This document shows positions 34,034-45,449 of a stretch of DNA of 64,000 bases, one piece after another. The DNA comes from Niallia sp. NCCP-28. GTDB lineage: Bacteria > Bacillota > Bacilli > Bacillales > Cytobacillaceae. A program made the translations under genes and the position numbers. Where the stretch lies: NCBI RefSeq assembly GCF_023168165.1, contig NZ_BQYJ01000003.1, positions 372,001 to 436,000 of the forward strand. Reading direction: 5' to 3'. The notes under the pieces are model-generated. The model made no database searches. It worked only from the letters and a program-made list of their open reading frames with translations, and was not told the DNA's origin. Each line of letters opens with the position of its first letter. Within the stretch, counting starts at the first letter, position 1.

Positions 34034-34651
34034 TTGACGCATTATGAAAGTTTAGCAAAAACCATTCACTATAATTTTTTTAATAAAAGCTATTCAGAAT
34101 CAAAAAAACATCCAGACTTGCAGTTGATTGGAAAAGGAAGAAGTGCGTATTGTTTTAAAATAAAACATACAGATGTTTGCTTAAAAGTGTTTTTTAAAGA
34201 ATATGAACATTTGGCAAAAGAAGAAGGAGAAATCTATCAGGCGGTTAAGGGAATTCCTTATTTCCCTCAAATCTATGAAATTGGCCAAAATTATTTGGTG
34301 ATGGATTATATAGAGGGGAAAACATTGTTTGATTGTTTAATAGAAGGAATTCTTATTTCAGAAGAACATATAAAGGAAACGGATTTTGCTATTTCTTTAT
34401 CGAAGGAAAAAGGTTTAAACCCATCGGATATTCATTTGAAAAATATTATTCTAACAAAAGATAATGGAATTAAAATTATTGATTTAGCCCGATTCAGACA
34501 GCAGAAAAAATGTAAACAATGGCAAGATTTAAAAACGGCTTTTTATAAAATATACCAAAAACGCTACTTTCCAAAAAAAGTGAGCAAATATATTTTGCAT
34601 ACAATCCGCATATTGTATAAAAGGGACTTGCTGAAAGCTTTATTTCATTAA
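34034..34651 (+). CDS. atypical protein kinase-like protein (YrzF-like)
   Basis: A 205-residue single-domain kinase fold. GKGRSAYCFKI is the Gly-rich loop, the Lys in VCLKVFF is the ATP-anchoring residue, and NYLVMDYIEGKTL is the hinge. Catalytic loop SDIHLKNIIL keeps Asp and Asn, and KIIDLAR replaces the DFG metal-binding motif but keeps its Asp. The shape is that of minimal Bud32/choline-kinase-like kinases such as B. subtilis YrzF. TTG 34034 follows GGAGG by eight bases. A longer paralogue is at 52253. The substrate may be protein or small molecule. Confidence 0.75.
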   Translation: MTHYESLAKTIHYNFFNKSYSESKKHPDLQLIGKGRSAYCFKIKHTDVCLKVFFKEYEHLAKEEGEIYQAVKGIPYFPQIYEIGQNYLVMDYIEGKTLFDCLIEGILISEEHIKETDFAISLSKEKGLNPSDIHLKNIILTKDNGIKIIDLARFRQQKKCKQWQDLKTAFYKIYQKRYFPKKVSKYILHTIRILYKRDLLKALFH

Positions 34652-34752
34652 TAGAAGGAAAGTGAATTTATACCAGCATCTGTATAGGGGAGTATTAGAA
34701 TATATATAGATGCTGAATATTATTTTATCCATTAAAGGAGGAAATTAGGCTA

Positions 34753-36543
34753 ATGAATACATATAAAAGCCGGAAAGAAGTGCCGGAACAAGAACAATGG
34801 AATTTGCAGGATATTTATCCAAATAAAACAGCATGGCAAAAAGATTATAAAAAAGCAGAAGAGCTAATAAAGAAAATCGGGGAATATAATGATCAGATTA
34901 CAAATGCGAAAAGTTTGCTTGGATATTTAACTTTATCAGAAGAGATAGAAAGGGTATATACAAAATTATCAGGATACAGCATGCTTTCACTAGATATGGA
35001 TACAAGAGAAGGAGATTCACAGAAACTTGTTGATAAAACAAGGCAGCTTGGCCAAAAATGGAGCAGCTCCACTTCCTTTTTTATGCCTTATTTATTAAGT
35101 CTAGAGAATGAAGCATTAAAACAATACATAGCAGCAGAAGAAGGCTTGAAATATTTTGAAAAAGATTTATTGGAGTCTTTTTCCTATAAAAAACACGTGC
35201 TGTCAAAAGAACAAGAAGAGATAATGGCTCAAATGGGGGAAGCAATATCTGCACCAAGCAGAATATTTGGCATGATTAATAATGCTGATATTAAGTTTGG
35301 GACAGTGACGAATGATGATGGAGAAAAAATAGAATTGACGCGTGGCATGTATGCAAAGTTGATCGAGGATGAGGATCGGGAAAAAAGAAAAGAAGCATAT
35401 AAAGCATACTATGAACCATATGTGACGCTGAAAAATACGATTGCTGCAACATTTGCTTCGGCAGTAAAAAACAATGTTAAATTATCGAAAATCCGCCATT
35501 ATCCATCTGCTTTAGAAAAAAGCTTATTTAGTGATCGCATCCCAAAAGAAGTATATGAAAATTTAATTGAAGCAACTCGCAAAAACTTGACTTATATGTC
35601 CGATTATATGGAATATCGCAAAAATAAGCTTGGTCTGGAGAATCTGCATGCATATGACTTAAGTGTACCATTAGTAGGGGAAGCGTCCAAAGAAAAAATA
35701 AGCTTTGAGCAAGCATATGAAACAATGCTAAAGGCATTAAAACCATTAGGAGAAGAGTATATAGACATATTAAAAACCTTTAAGGAAAAACGTTATCTGG
35801 ATGTCAGGGAAACACCTGGAAAAAGGTCTGGCGCCTATAACCTGGGTTTATATGGGGTTCATCCATTTATCTTATTAAACCATAGGGATGATTTAGATAG
35901 CTTATTTACATTGGCTCATGAATGCGGACATGGAATGCATTCTTATTACAGCAGCACCTATCAGCCGCAAATTACAGCAGGATACAGTATATTTGTGGCA
36001 GAAGTTGCCTCCACTGTCAATGAAGTGCTTCTGATTCGCTATTTATTATCTACAGAAACAGACAGCGCCAAAAAAGAGCATCTAGTCAATCATTTTATCG
36101 ATAGTTTTAAAGGAACTTTTTTCACACAAGTAATGTTCAGTGAATTTGAAAAGACTGTCCATGAAAAAGCGGAAGCAGGAGAACCGCTCACGCTTGATTT
36201 ATTTAATGAAATTTATGAAGAACTGTTTATTGCCTATAATGGGAAACAGCTGGTTGTTGATGAGGAAGTAAAGTATGGCTGGTCTAGAATTCCTCATTTT
36301 TACCGTCCTTTTTATGTATATAAGTATGCAACAGGTTTTGCTTCTGCCATTATGATTGCCGATAAATTACTTTCGGGAGATCCCTCTGTAAAAGAAAATT
36401 ATTTGCAGTTTTTAAAAAGCGGCAGCTCTGATTTTCCATTGGAGCTGCTCAAAAAAACGGGCGTTGATTTAACGACTCCAGAGCCGATTAATCATGCAAT
36501 GTCGATTTTTTATGGTTTAATAAAGGAAGTTATGGGGGATTAA
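34753..36543 (+). CDS. pepF: oligoendopeptidase F
   Basis: A 596-residue M3 zinc metallopeptidase that cleaves cytosolic oligopeptides. The zinc motif HECGH is at 389-393 in TLAHECGHGMHS, and the third ligand Glu is in the downstream VAEVASTVNEVLL. The N-terminal helical region and GVHPFILLN are typical of PepF. ATG 34753 follows AAAGGAGG. It ends at a terminator shared with gltC. Monocistronic by spacing. Confidence 0.94.
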   Translation: MNTYKSRKEVPEQEQWNLQDIYPNKTAWQKDYKKAEELIKKIGEYNDQITNAKSLLGYLTLSEEIERVYTKLSGYSMLSLDMDTREGDSQKLVDKTRQLGQKWSSSTSFFMPYLLSLENEALKQYIAAEEGLKYFEKDLLESFSYKKHVLSKEQEEIMAQMGEAISAPSRIFGMINNADIKFGTVTNDDGEKIELTRGMYAKLIEDEDREKRKEAYKAYYEPYVTLKNTIAATFASAVKNNVKLSKIRHYPSALEKSLFSDRIPKEVYENLIEATRKNLTYMSDYMEYRKNKLGLENLHAYDLSVPLVGEASKEKISFEQAYETMLKALKPLGEEYIDILKTFKEKRYLDVRETPGKRSGAYNLGLYGVHPFILLNHRDDLDSLFTLAHECGHGMHSYYSSTYQPQITAGYSIFVAEVASTVNEVLLIRYLLSTETDSAKKEHLVNHFIDSFKGTFFTQVMFSEFEKTVHEKAEAGEPLTLDLFNEIYEELFIAYNGKQLVVDEEVKYGWSRIPHFYRPFYVYKYATGFASAIMIADKLLSGDPSVKENYLQFLKSGSSDFPLELLKKTGVDLTTPEPINHAMSIFYGLIKEVMGD

Positions 36544-36550
36544 AGGAAAA

Positions 36551-36587
36551 AAACAGAGGGTAACTATTTACCCTCTGTTTTTTTAGC
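36551..36587. terminator. bidirectional terminator between pepF and gltC
   Basis: AAACAGAGGGTA pairs with TACCCTCTGTTT, with T's on the + strand and an A-run upstream giving T's on the other strand. Confidence 0.85.
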
Positions 36588-36602
36588 AAAAATCCGCTAT
36601 TT

Positions 36603-37505
36603 TTATTGATATCTTTGGAGCATAGAAAAAAATTCGATAACAAATTGATAAAATGTCTGTACAGATGGAGGAAGCTCTCTGTTTTTGGGAATAATGACAC
36701 CGACTGTTCTATTAATGATTGGATTTTCAATGGGCACTTTTACTGTGAACTTTGGCACGGTATCATAAAACGTGCTTTCAGGGAGCAGCGTGACACCCAT
36801 TCCAGCAGATACCAATCCTTTAATGGCATCTAAATCTTCTCCCTCTGAGCTGATTGTAGGCAAAAAGCCTTCTTGTTTGCATGCTTCATAAGCAATTTTT
36901 TGTAAAATATAACCTTTAGGAAACAGTACAAAATCATCGTTTCGCAAATCTCTTAGACGGATGCTCCTTCTTTCTGCTAAAATATGAGTAATGGGCAGCA
37001 ATGCTAAAATCCGTTCCGTAAATAATATTTCCCCTTTTATAGAATAATCATCTGTTGGCACAGGTCCTAAAAAAGCTAAATCAATATCTTTGTTTTTGAC
37101 TGCCTCAATCAAAAAGCTGTAGGATCCTTGCCTTAGCTGAAAAGCGATGTTTGGATGCTTTTCTTTAAAGGCAGAAAGGATGGTAGGCAGCAAATGGCTT
37201 GCCAGGCTTGTTGGAAAGCCGATTTTGATGGAGCCTCTATCTGGATCTAAATAGGCATCTATCTGTTCCTTTGCAAGATCAACTTGCTTCATAATCGCTA
37301 AAGAATGTTCTAAAAAGATTTTTCCAATGGAGGTTAGTTTTACATTCCTTCCTTCCCGTTCAAAGAGGCTGACACCTAGTTCGTCTTCTAGATTGGCGAT
37401 TTGTCTGCTGATGGCTGATTGGGCGACATGCAAGTGTTCAGCGGCTTCTGAAACATGTTCTCGCTCTGCGACTTCAATGAAATACTTTAATTGTCTAAGC
37501 TCCAC
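36603..37505 (-). CDS. gltC: LysR-type activator GltC
   Basis: A 300-residue LysR regulator. The winged HTH is ELRQLKYFIEVAEREHVSEAAEHLHVAQSAISRQIANLEDELGVSLF, nearly identical to B. subtilis GltC in recollection, and the C-terminal periplasmic-binding-like effector domain has SEGEDLDAIKGLVSAGMGVTLLPES. It activates gltAB when 2-oxoglutarate is high and glutamate low. I choose GTG 37505 because GGAGGAG lies upstream and the length then equals GltC. An ATG 24 bases earlier has no site. It is divergent from gltA, the classical arrangement. Confidence 0.92.
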   Translation of the reverse strand: MELRQLKYFIEVAEREHVSEAAEHLHVAQSAISRQIANLEDELGVSLFEREGRNVKLTSIGKIFLEHSLAIMKQVDLAKEQIDAYLDPDRGSIKIGFPTSLASHLLPTILSAFKEKHPNIAFQLRQGSYSFLIEAVKNKDIDLAFLGPVPTDDYSIKGEILFTERILALLPITHILAERRSIRLRDLRNDDFVLFPKGYILQKIAYEACKQEGFLPTISSEGEDLDAIKGLVSAGMGVTLLPESTFYDTVPKFTVKVPIENPIINRTVGVIIPKNRELPPSVQTFYQFVIEFFSMLQRYQ

Positions 37506-37536
37506 TTTTTTGTTTTCTCCTCCATTCATATCAAAA

Positions 37537-37601
37537 ATAGATAACTTCTATCCAAATAATATATTGTTTATATGAATTTGCATAGTATAATAAAGTTATC
37601 T
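37537..37601. promoter_or_regulatory. gltC-gltA control region
   Basis: ATAGA-TAACT-TCTAT (37537-37551) is a LysR-type dyad near the gltC start. AGATAACTT within it recurs inverted as AAGTTATCT at 37593-37601. A sigma-A promoter for gltA, TTGTTT (37564-37569) and TATAAT (37586-37591), lies between them with 16 bp spacing. This fits GltC boxes by position, though I cannot confirm the box sequence. Confidence 0.6.
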
Positions 37602-37643
37602 GAACTAAAAAAATTGTTAGAAAATCTGACAGGGGTGGTTGAA

Positions 37644-40600
37644 ATGACGTACAACCAATTAGCTAAAGCACAAGGTCTTTACCGACCAGAATTTGAACAC
37701 GATGCATGTGGAATCGGTTTATATGCCCATATTAAGGGAGAGGCAACGCATGAAATCGTAACAAATGGTTTAAGTATGCTTTGCAAATTAGATCATCGCG
37801 GAGGACAAGGAAGCGACCCGTTAACAGGAGACGGAGCAGGGCTGATGGTCCAGATTCCAGATATATTTTTTCGCAAAGAATTAAAAGATTTTACACTGCC
37901 GGAAAAAGGGCAATATGGTGTAGGAATGATCTTCTTTTCGCAAAAAGATGATAATAGAGAAGAAATTGAAGCCCAAATCAATCAATATATAAGCCAAGAA
38001 GGGCAAGTGCTCCTTGGTTGGAGAACTGTACCTACAGATGTCAGAAAAATCGGAAAAATATCTCAAGAAAGCTGCCCGATTGTTCGCCAAGTATTTATTG
38101 CAGCAGGCGAAAATGTTGATAAACAAGATGAATTGGCATTTGAACGCAAATTATACATTATTCGCAAACTTGCAGAAAATTGGGGAAAAGCATCGGAAAA
38201 AGATTTTTATTTTGCGAGCCTTTCTACAAGAACAATTGTGTATAAAGGACTGTTGACTTCTGATCAAGTAGGAACATTTTATTTGGATTTACAAGATGAA
38301 GCATTTGTTTCTGCATTTGCTTTAGTGCATTCCCGTTTTAGCACAAATACATTCCCAAGCTGGGAAAGAGCCCATCCAAACCGTTATATCATTCATAACG
38401 GAGAAATTAATACGCTTCGCGGCAACTTGAATTGGATGGAAGCAAGAGAACAGCAATTTGTATCGGAAGCATTTGGAGAGGATCTAGAAAAAATATTGCC
38501 AATCCTTGATGCAAACGGCAGTGACTCATCTGTTTTTGATAATGCACTAGAATTTTTTGTTCTAGCTGGACGCAAGCCAGCACATGCAGCCATGATGCTG
38601 ATTCCAGAGCCTTGGACAGAAAATCCGCATATAACGGATGAGAAAAAAGCTTTTTATGAATATCATTCCAGCTTAATGGAGCCTTGGGATGGTCCAATGG
38701 CAATTTCATTCACAGATGGAAAACAAATCGGGGCGATTTTGGACCGAAACGGTTTAAGGCCAGCGCGTTATTATGTAACAAAAGATGATTATATTATTTT
38801 CTCATCAGAAGTGGGAGTAATACCTGTTGAAGAAGAAAATATCTTATATAAAGATCGTTTAAGTCCAGGCAAAATGCTGTTGATTGATTTAGAAGAAGGC
38901 CGCATTATCTCCGATGAAGAATTAAAAGGAGAAATTGTTGCAAAAGAGCCTTATCAAAAATGGCTGGATGAAGAAGTGGTTCGTTTGGATGCAACAAAGG
39001 AAGAAACTTCTGAAGAAATCGCAGACTTGTTAACAAGACAAAAAGCATTTGGATATACGTATGAAGATGTACAAAAAAATCTAATTCCTGTTGTAGTGGA
39101 AGGAAAAGATCCTCTTGGTTCAATGGGGAATGATACTCCGCTTGCTGTATTGTCAGATAAATCTCAAAGCTTATTCAACTATTTTAAACAATTATTTGCT
39201 CAAGTTACGAATCCGCCAATTGATGCGATTCGCGAACATTTAGTAACATCAACGCTTTCATGGCTGGGAGCGGAAAAAAATCTGCTTCACCCAGATGCTT
39301 CAAATTGCCGTCGTATTCAATTGGGTACCCCAATTATTTCAAATGGACAATTGGAGCAATTAAAAGGCCTTGAATTATCAGAATTTTCCACGAAAAAATT
39401 AGACATTTTATTTGAAGACAACTTAGAGGCGAGCTTAGAACAATTGCTACTGCAGGCAGAAATGGCAATTAATAAAGGAACTAGCCTTTTGATTCTTTCA
39501 GATCGGAACATGGATAAAGATAAAAAAGTGGTTCCAGTCTTATTGGCTACAAGTGCTTTGCATCAATATTTAACAAAAAAAGGAATTCGCACAAAAGCAA
39601 GCATTATTGTGGAGTCTGGAGAAGCGAGAGAAGTTCATCATTTTGCAAGCCTTATCGGTTTTGGTGCAGATGCAATCAATCCATATCTTGTATATGCAAC
39701 GTATGCACAAAGCATCCAAGAAGGCGTATTGGAATTAGCATATGAGGAAGCTGTTGCACGTTTTAACACAGTTGTAACAGAAGGCGTTGTAAAAGTAATG
39801 TCCAAAATGGGTATCTCTACTATCCAAAGCTATCGCGGCGCCCAAATTTTTGAAGCGGTCGGCATTGGGCACGATGTGATTGAAAAATACTTTACAGGCA
39901 CGGTTTCTCAATTAGGCGGAATTGGCATTGATACAATTGCAAAAGAAGCAACAGATCGTCATATGGAAGCATATGCACCAACTATTGATGAAACATTAGA
40001 TTCAGGAAGCGACTTCCAATGGAGAAAAGGGGGAGAGCATCATGCTTTTAACCCAAAAACCATTCATACATTGCAATGGGCATGCCGCAAGGGAGACTAT
40101 AATCTGTTTAAACAATATTCAGATGCGGCAAATGCAGAAAGAGTGACATTCTTGCGCAATCTGTTTGCCTTTAATACAGAAAATGCTATTGATATTAATG
40201 AAGTAGAATCAGTTGAATCCATTGTAAAACGTTTTAAAACGGGAGCGATGTCATTTGGTTCTTTAAGCAAAGAAGCACATGAAACATTAGCGATTGCCAT
40301 GAATAGAATTGGCGGAAGCTCTAACAGCGGAGAAGGCGGAGAAGATCCAGCGCGTTTTGAATTAGATGCAAATGGAGACAATCGCCGCAGTGCCATCAAA
40401 CAAATTGCATCTGGCCGTTTTGGAGTCAAAAGCCATTATCTAATCAATGCAGATGAACTGCAGATTAAAATGGCGCAAGGTGCAAAACCAGGAGAAGGCG
40501 GACAGCTTCCGGGAAATAAAGTATATCCGTGGGTTGCAGAAGTGCGTGGATCTACACCAGGTGTAGGCTTAATTTCACCGCCTCCTCATCATGATATTTA

Positions 40601-42206
40601 TTCAATTGAAGATTTAGCGCAGCTAATCCATGATTTAAAGAATGCAAATAGAGAGGCAAGAATCAGCGTAAAACTAGTATCTAAAGGCGGAATCGGCACA
40701 ATTGCTGCAGGTGTGGCAAAAGGTGTTGCAGATGTTATCGTAGTAAGCGGCTATGACGGCGGAACGGGTGCATCTCCAAAAACAAGCATCAAGCATACAG
40801 GTCTTCCATGGGAACTTGGTTTAGCAGAAACGCACCAAACATTGATGCTAAACGGTTTAAGAAGCCGTGTTGTATTAGAAACAGATGGGAAATTAATGAC
40901 AGGAAAAGACGTTGTTTTAGCAGCGCTTTTAGGGGCAGAAGAGTTTGGTTTTGCAACAGCGCCATTAATCGTTTTAGGCTGTGTAATGATGCGTGCATGT
41001 CACCTTGATACATGTCCTGTCGGTGTTGCGACACAAAATCCAGAGCTTCGCTATAAATTTGCAGGAGATCCTGATCATGTTGTCAACTTTATGCGTTTTG
41101 TTGCAGAAGAAGTGCGTGAATTAATGGCTCAACTAGGCATCAGAACAGTGGAAGAAATGATTGGAAGAACAGATCTTTTATCAGTGAGCGAACAAGCAAA
41201 ATCTCATTGGAAAACAAAAGACCTTGATTTAAGCAAGTTATTGCATCAAATGGATGGGCCTCGTACATTCCAAAAACCGCAAAATCATAAAATCGATGAA
41301 AGCTTAGATATGCAAAAAATCTTGCCAGCTGTAGAAAAAGCAATCGAAAAAGGAGAAAACATTGATCTGTATTATACGGTAAAAAATACAAATCGTGTTA
41401 TCGGTACAATTGTCGGCAGTGAAATCTCAAAAAAATATGGAGAAGAAGGTTTGGCGGACGACACAATTAATCTGCATTTCACAGGATCTGCAGGCCAAAG
41501 TTTTGGAGCATTTATTCCAAAAGGCATGAGCCTTTATTTAACAGGGGATGTAAATGACTATGTAGGAAAAGGTTTATCTGGCGGAAAAATCATTGTAAAG
41601 GCACCTTCTGTTGATTCATATGTAGCAAAAGATAATGTAATTGCAGGCAACGTTGCTTTTATTGGTGCGACAGATGGCGAAGCCTTTGTAAATGGAAAAG
41701 CGGGCGAACGTTTTGCTGTACGTAATAGTGGAGCAAATATTGTAGTAGAAGGTATTGGCGACCATGGTCTGGAATATATGACTGGAGGTCAGGTAGTAGT
41801 ATTAGGCGAAGTAGGGAAAAACTTTGGAGCAGGTATGTCTGGTGGGGTAGCATATGTGCTTGCAAATGACAAAAAAGCATTTAAAAATCTTTGCAATCAA
41901 GAAATGATTCTTTTTGAATCACTGGAAGATGCAGGAGAAATAGAAGCAGTAAAACGATTAATTGAAAAACATCAAGAGCAAACAGACAGCATTGTAGCAA
42001 AACAAACGCTGGAAAATTGGGATAAAGCAGTAAGCAAATTTGTAAAAGTGATTCCGAAAGATTACAAACGTATGATTTCAGAAATTCAAGCGGGCTTAAA
42101 CAGCGGGTTATCTGAAGACGAGGCAGTAATGCAGGCATTTGAAAGCAATTCAAACCAAGAGAAAAAAAAACACAAAACTACTAAAGACACAGTAGCTGTT
42201 CAGTAA
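37644..42206 (+). CDS. gltA: glutamate synthase large subunit GltA
   Basis: A 1520-residue GOGAT alpha subunit, which makes two glutamates from glutamine and 2-oxoglutarate. ATG 37644 follows AGGGGTGG. With it the catalytic Cys22 (HDACGIGL) is preceded by the short propeptide expected of class II amidotransferases. The central domain and FMN/2-oxoglutarate domain follow, with [13 protein letters not shown] and [10 protein letters not shown], and the 3Fe-4S cluster Cys in [15 protein letters not shown]. The C-terminal right-handed beta-helix domain has repeated Gly motifs ([19 protein letters not shown]). The length matches B. subtilis GltA. gltB follows 16 bp downstream. Confidence 0.96.
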   Translation: MTYNQLAKAQGLYRPEFEHDACGIGLYAHIKGEATHEIVTNGLSMLCKLDHRGGQGSDPLTGDGAGLMVQIPDIFFRKELKDFTLPEKGQYGVGMIFFSQKDDNREEIEAQINQYISQEGQVLLGWRTVPTDVRKIGKISQESCPIVRQVFIAAGENVDKQDELAFERKLYIIRKLAENWGKASEKDFYFASLSTRTIVYKGLLTSDQVGTFYLDLQDEAFVSAFALVHSRFSTNTFPSWERAHPNRYIIHNGEINTLRGNLNWMEAREQQFVSEAFGEDLEKILPILDANGSDSSVFDNALEFFVLAGRKPAHAAMMLIPEPWTENPHITDEKKAFYEYHSSLMEPWDGPMAISFTDGKQIGAILDRNGLRPARYYVTKDDYIIFSSEVGVIPVEEENILYKDRLSPGKMLLIDLEEGRIISDEELKGEIVAKEPYQKWLDEEVVRLDATKEETSEEIADLLTRQKAFGYTYEDVQKNLIPVVVEGKDPLGSMGNDTPLAVLSDKSQSLFNYFKQLFAQVTNPPIDAIREHLVTSTLSWLGAEKNLLHPDASNCRRIQLGTPIISNGQLEQLKGLELSEFSTKKLDILFEDNLEASLEQLLLQAEMAINKGTSLLILSDRNMDKDKKVVPVLLATSALHQYLTKKGIRTKASIIVESGEAREVHHFASLIGFGADAINPYLVYATYAQSIQEGVLELAYEEAVARFNTVVTEGVVKVMSKMGISTIQSYRGAQIFEAVGIGHDVIEKYFTGTVSQLGGIGIDTIAKEATDRHMEAYAPTIDETLDSGSDFQWRKGGEHHAFNPKTIHTLQWACRKGDYNLFKQYSDAANAERVTFLRNLFAFNTENAIDINEVESVESIVKRFKTGAMSFGSLSKEAHETLAIAMNRIGGSSNSGEGGEDPARFELDANGDNRRSAIKQIASGRFGVKSHYLINADELQIKMAQGAKPGEGGQLPGNKVYPWVAEVRGSTPGVGLISPPPHHDIYSIEDLAQLIHDLKNANREARISVKLVSKGGIGTIAAGVAKGVADVIVVSGYDGGTGASPKTSIKHTGLPWELGLAETHQTLMLNGLRSRVVLETDGKLMTGKDVVLAALLGAEEFGFATAPLIVLGCVMMRACHLDTCPVGVATQNPELRYKFAGDPDHVVNFMRFVAEEVRELMAQLGIRTVEEMIGRTDLLSVSEQAKSHWKTKDLDLSKLLHQMDGPRTFQKPQNHKIDESLDMQKILPAVEKAIEKGENIDLYYTVKNTNRVIGTIVGSEISKKYGEEGLADDTINLHFTGSAGQSFGAFIPKGMSLYLTGDVNDYVGKGLSGGKIIVKAPSVDSYVAKDNVIAGNVAFIGATDGEAFVNGKAGERFAVRNSGANIVVEGIGDHGLEYMTGGQVVVLGEVGKNFGAGMSGGVAYVLANDKKAFKNLCNQEMILFESLEDAGEIEAVKRLIEKHQEQTDSIVAKQTLENWDKAVSKFVKVIPKDYKRMISEIQAGLNSGLSEDEAVMQAFESNSNQEKKKHKTTKDTVAVQ

Positions 42207-42222
42207 GAGAGGAGAGAATGTA

Positions 42223-43716
42223 ATGGGAAAAGCAACTGGTTTTATGGAATTTAAACGGGAGGAAGCGGAAGAAAGATCTCCGCTTTCCCGCTTAAATGAT
42301 TTTAAAAAATATTCTGCTCCTTTCTCTGATGAAGTGCTTAGTAGACAAGGAGCACGCTGCATGGATTGTGCAACGCCATTCTGCCATATTGGAATGGAAA
42401 TTTCAGGATCTACATCAGGATGCCCAATCCACAATCTAATACCAGAATGGAATGATCTTGTTTACCGGGGCAGATGGAAGGAAGCACTAGATAGATTGCT
42501 AAAAACAAATAATTTCCCGGAATTCACCGGAAGTGCTTGTCCTGCTCCATGTGAAGGATCTTGTACAGTGGCAATTTCTGATCCAGCGGTTAGCATTAAA
42601 AATATTGAACGCACGATTATCGATAAAGGATTTGAAAATGGTTGGATCACACCAAAAATCCCAAAAAATCGCACAGGCAAAAAAGTGGCGATTGTTGGAT
42701 CAGGACCTGCAGGACTTGCTAGTGCAGATCAATTGAATCAAGCAGGCCATTCAGTTACTGTATTTGAACGTTCTGATCGCCCAGGCGGATTATTAATGTA
42801 TGGAATTCCTAACATGAAATTAGAGAAAAAAGATGTAGAACGCCGAGTGCAATTATTAACACAAGAAGGCATTGATTTTGTTACAAATACAGAGATTGGC
42901 AAAGATGTTACAGCAGAAGAACTAAAACAACAATTTGATGCGGTCATTCTTTGTACAGGAGCGCAAAAACAGCGTGATTTAACAATTGAAGGCAGAGAAG
43001 CAAATGGTGTTCATTTTGCAATGGACTATTTGACAAAAGCAACAAAAAGCATGCTTGATTCCAACTTTGCAGATGGAAATTTCATTAATGCAGAAGGAAA
43101 AGATGTTATTGTTATCGGTGGGGGAGATACTGGTGCAGACTGTGTGGCAACAGCACTTCGCCAAAAATGCAAATCTGTTGTGCAATTTGGGAAACATCCA
43201 AGATTAACGGAAACGCGTACAGATGATAATATGTGGCCAGCATTTCCACAGGTTTTTACATTAGAATATGCATATGAAGAAGCAGAACAAAAGTTTGGCA
43301 GTGATCCAAGAAAATACAGCATTCAAACGAAAAAAATCGTAAAAGATGAAAATGGCAACTTAAAAGAGCTTCATACGATTTCAATGGAAAAAGTAAAACA
43401 AGCAGACGGAACTTTTATTTTTAATGAAATTCCTGGTACAGAAAAAGTATGGCCAGCGCAATTGGTATTTATCGCAATTGGTTTTGAAGGACCGGAACAG
43501 CCAGTGCTTCAGCAGTTTGGCGTAGATACTAAATTCCGCAAAATTGCTGCAAAATATGGCGAATTCCAAACAAATGTAGAGGGTGTCTTCGCTGCAGGAG
43601 ATGCAAGAAGAGGCCAAAGCTTAATCGTTTGGGCAATCAATGAAGGCCGTGAAGTAGCGCGCAAAGTGGATCAATATTTAATGGGCGTTTCTCATTTGCC
43701 GACAGTGAATGCTTAA
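42223..43716 (+). CDS. gltB: glutamate synthase small subunit GltB
   Basis: A 497-residue NADPH-oxidising beta subunit. The N-terminal region holds two 4Fe-4S Cys groups ([17 protein letters not shown] and CPAPCEGSC). An FAD Rossmann motif [21 protein letters not shown] and an NADPH-binding [18 protein letters not shown] follow. The C-terminal [24 protein letters not shown] closes the FAD site. It passes electrons from NADPH to GltA. It is the second gene of the GltC-controlled operon. Confidence 0.96.
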   Translation: MGKATGFMEFKREEAEERSPLSRLNDFKKYSAPFSDEVLSRQGARCMDCATPFCHIGMEISGSTSGCPIHNLIPEWNDLVYRGRWKEALDRLLKTNNFPEFTGSACPAPCEGSCTVAISDPAVSIKNIERTIIDKGFENGWITPKIPKNRTGKKVAIVGSGPAGLASADQLNQAGHSVTVFERSDRPGGLLMYGIPNMKLEKKDVERRVQLLTQEGIDFVTNTEIGKDVTAEELKQQFDAVILCTGAQKQRDLTIEGREANGVHFAMDYLTKATKSMLDSNFADGNFINAEGKDVIVIGGGDTGADCVATALRQKCKSVVQFGKHPRLTETRTDDNMWPAFPQVFTLEYAYEEAEQKFGSDPRKYSIQTKKIVKDENGNLKELHTISMEKVKQADGTFIFNEIPGTEKVWPAQLVFIAIGFEGPEQPVLQQFGVDTKFRKIAAKYGEFQTNVEGVFAAGDARRGQSLIVWAINEGREVARKVDQYLMGVSHLPTVNA

Positions 43717-43748
43717 ATAGTTGACAGTTATCATAAATAAATGCAATT

Positions 43749-43785
43749 AAAATCCAGAGGAAGATTTTCCTCTGGATTTTTTTGT
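43749..43785 (+). terminator. terminator of gltAB
   Basis: AAAATCCAGAGGAA pairs with TTCCTCTGGATTTT, followed by TTTG. Confidence 0.85.
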
Positions 43786-43904
43786 ATAATTTTGATGAAG
43801 TGATATACAATATGAAAAAGTGCAAAAGGAAGATTTTTTATAGAGGTTTATAGCCATGCAGAAAGAGGTATGTGTTTTTACATAACAGTTTTAGGGGGAT
43901 GGAA

Positions 43905-45047
43905 ATGAAAGCAGTTACCTATCAAGGAGCAAAAGATATTCAAGTAAAACAGGTGGAAGATCCGACATTGCAGAAAAAAGACGATATTATTGTCCGCATC
44001 ACTTCAACAGCTATATGTGGTTCAGATCTACATATTTATTTGGGAGCAATGCCAGCACACAAAGACTACGTCATCGGCCATGAACCAATGGGAATTGTTG
44101 AAGAAGTAGGCCCAGATGTTACAAAGGTGAAAAAAGGCGATCGGGTTGTCCTTCCATTTAATATCTCCTGTGGACATTGTTATTATTGTGAACATGATAT
44201 GGAAAGTCAATGCGATAACTCTAACCCACATAAAGAACAAGCGGATACCGGGGGATATTTTGGTTTTACAGAACGATACGGAAACTATCCTGGCGGCCAG
44301 GCAGAATTGCTTCGTGTTCCTTATGGGAATTTTATGCCATTTGTAATCCCTGAATCTTGTGAAATAGAAGATGAAGGTTTGTTGTTTATGTCAGACGTAC
44401 TTCCAACAGCATATTGGAGCGTTGAAAATTCTGGAGTAAAAGAAGGGGATACAGTAGTTGTATTAGGCTGTGGACCTGTGGGCTTAATGACACAAAAATT
44501 TGCATGGATGAAAGGGGCAACACGTGTTATTGCTGTTGATAATATTCCCTATCGATTAAACCATGCAAAAAAAATGAATAATGTGGAGATTATTAATTTT
44601 GACCAGCATGAAGATACAGGCATGTACATTAAGGAAATAACAAAAGGCGGCGCTGATGTTGTCATCGATTGTGTTGGCATGGATGGCAAAAAAAATATGA
44701 TGGAAAAAGTTGAACAAAAATTAAAACTGCAAGGCGGCACATTAAGCGCAATTCAAATTGGCATGAATTCTGTCAGAAAATTCGGGACGATGCAGCTTAC
44801 TGGCGTTTATGGATCCACATATAATATGTTTCCATTAGGGAATATTTTTGAACGGAACATTACAGTAAAAACTGGACAAGCGCCAGTGATTCATTATATG
44901 CCAATGTTATTTGACAAAATAGCAAACAAAGAGTTTGATCCAACTGAAATTATCACACATAAAGTGCCGCTGGACCAGGCAAGCGAAGCATATAAAATGT
45001 TTTATGAACATGAAGATGATGTCATTAAAGTAGTGTTAAAGCCATAA
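43905..45047 (+). CDS. adhB: zinc-dependent alcohol dehydrogenase, AdhB-like
   Basis: A 380-residue medium-chain dehydrogenase. Catalytic zinc ligands are in STAICGSDLH and GHEPMGIVEEVG. The structural zinc loop, CGHCYYCEHDMESQC, has four Cys. The NAD Rossmann motif is VVVLGCGPVGLMTQ. The sequence follows B. subtilis AdhB over its length, including GQAPVIHYMP. This subgroup resembles the glutathione-independent formaldehyde dehydrogenases, but the substrate is not proven. ATG 43905 follows AGGGGG. An upstream ATG at 43899 is too close to that site. Confidence 0.9.
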   Translation: MKAVTYQGAKDIQVKQVEDPTLQKKDDIIVRITSTAICGSDLHIYLGAMPAHKDYVIGHEPMGIVEEVGPDVTKVKKGDRVVLPFNISCGHCYYCEHDMESQCDNSNPHKEQADTGGYFGFTERYGNYPGGQAELLRVPYGNFMPFVIPESCEIEDEGLLFMSDVLPTAYWSVENSGVKEGDTVVVLGCGPVGLMTQKFAWMKGATRVIAVDNIPYRLNHAKKMNNVEIINFDQHEDTGMYIKEITKGGADVVIDCVGMDGKKNMMEKVEQKLKLQGGTLSAIQIGMNSVRKFGTMQLTGVYGSTYNMFPLGNIFERNITVKTGQAPVIHYMPMLFDKIANKEFDPTEIITHKVPLDQASEAYKMFYEHEDDVIKVVLKP

Positions 45048-45048
45048 T

Positions 45049-45102
45049 AGCCATAAAAAATAGTTCCTGCTTGGAGCTATTTTTTTATGGCTGTTATGTT
45101 AT
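45049..45102 (+). terminator. Rho-independent terminator after adhB
   Basis: AGCCATAAAAAATAG and CTATTTTTTTATGGCT form a long nested stem with an inner TTCC/GGA, loop TGCTT. Confidence 0.75.
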
Positions 45103-45222
45103 CATTTCTAATTGGTCTCTTTGGATAAAAGAATGTTGGGAAAGCAAAGTTGCTCATCTGTCCATTTATCTATCTTTATTTTAAAAGATGGAAGATTTGA
45201 ATTTGATGATAGATTGAAAGTA

Positions 45223-45345
45223 AGTCGATTGGAGCGGATAGGAGAGACTCTTACTGGATTAGAGAGACAGCTGCAGGAGGGAAGTGAAGCAGCTCGGCGC
45301 TCGCCCCGTAGAAAGCGAACCTCTGAAGTGGAAACCTCTATCTTA
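45223..45345 (+). repeat. dispersed repeat family 2, copy H (core)
   Basis: The GC-richer core, GTCGATTGGAGCGGATAGG, then CTGCAGGAGGGAAG, GCTCGGCGCTCGCCCCG and AAAGCGAACCTCTGAAG, is a Bacillus-type dispersed repeat related to copies F and G. An open frame through it is not a gene. Confidence 0.65.
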
Positions 45346-45384
45346 AGTTAAAAGAAAAATAAACAAAAAAACCGTAAACAAACT

Positions 45385-45449
45385 TTCTTTTTAAGGAGAG
45401 TTTGTCTACAGTCTGAAGGAAGAAATAAGCTTGTTTCCTTCTTCTTTTG
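45385..45449. repeat. fragment of repeat family 3 plus weak hairpin
   Basis: GTTTGTCTACAGTCTGA at 45403-45418 matches the right end of family 3 copies. GAAGGAA and TTCCTTC then form a weak hairpin that may end the permease transcript on the minus strand. Confidence 0.4.

Noticed and set aside
45112-45351. 79-codon open frame
   Set aside because: It runs through dispersed repeat family 2 and has no ribosome binding site; the composition follows the repeat.
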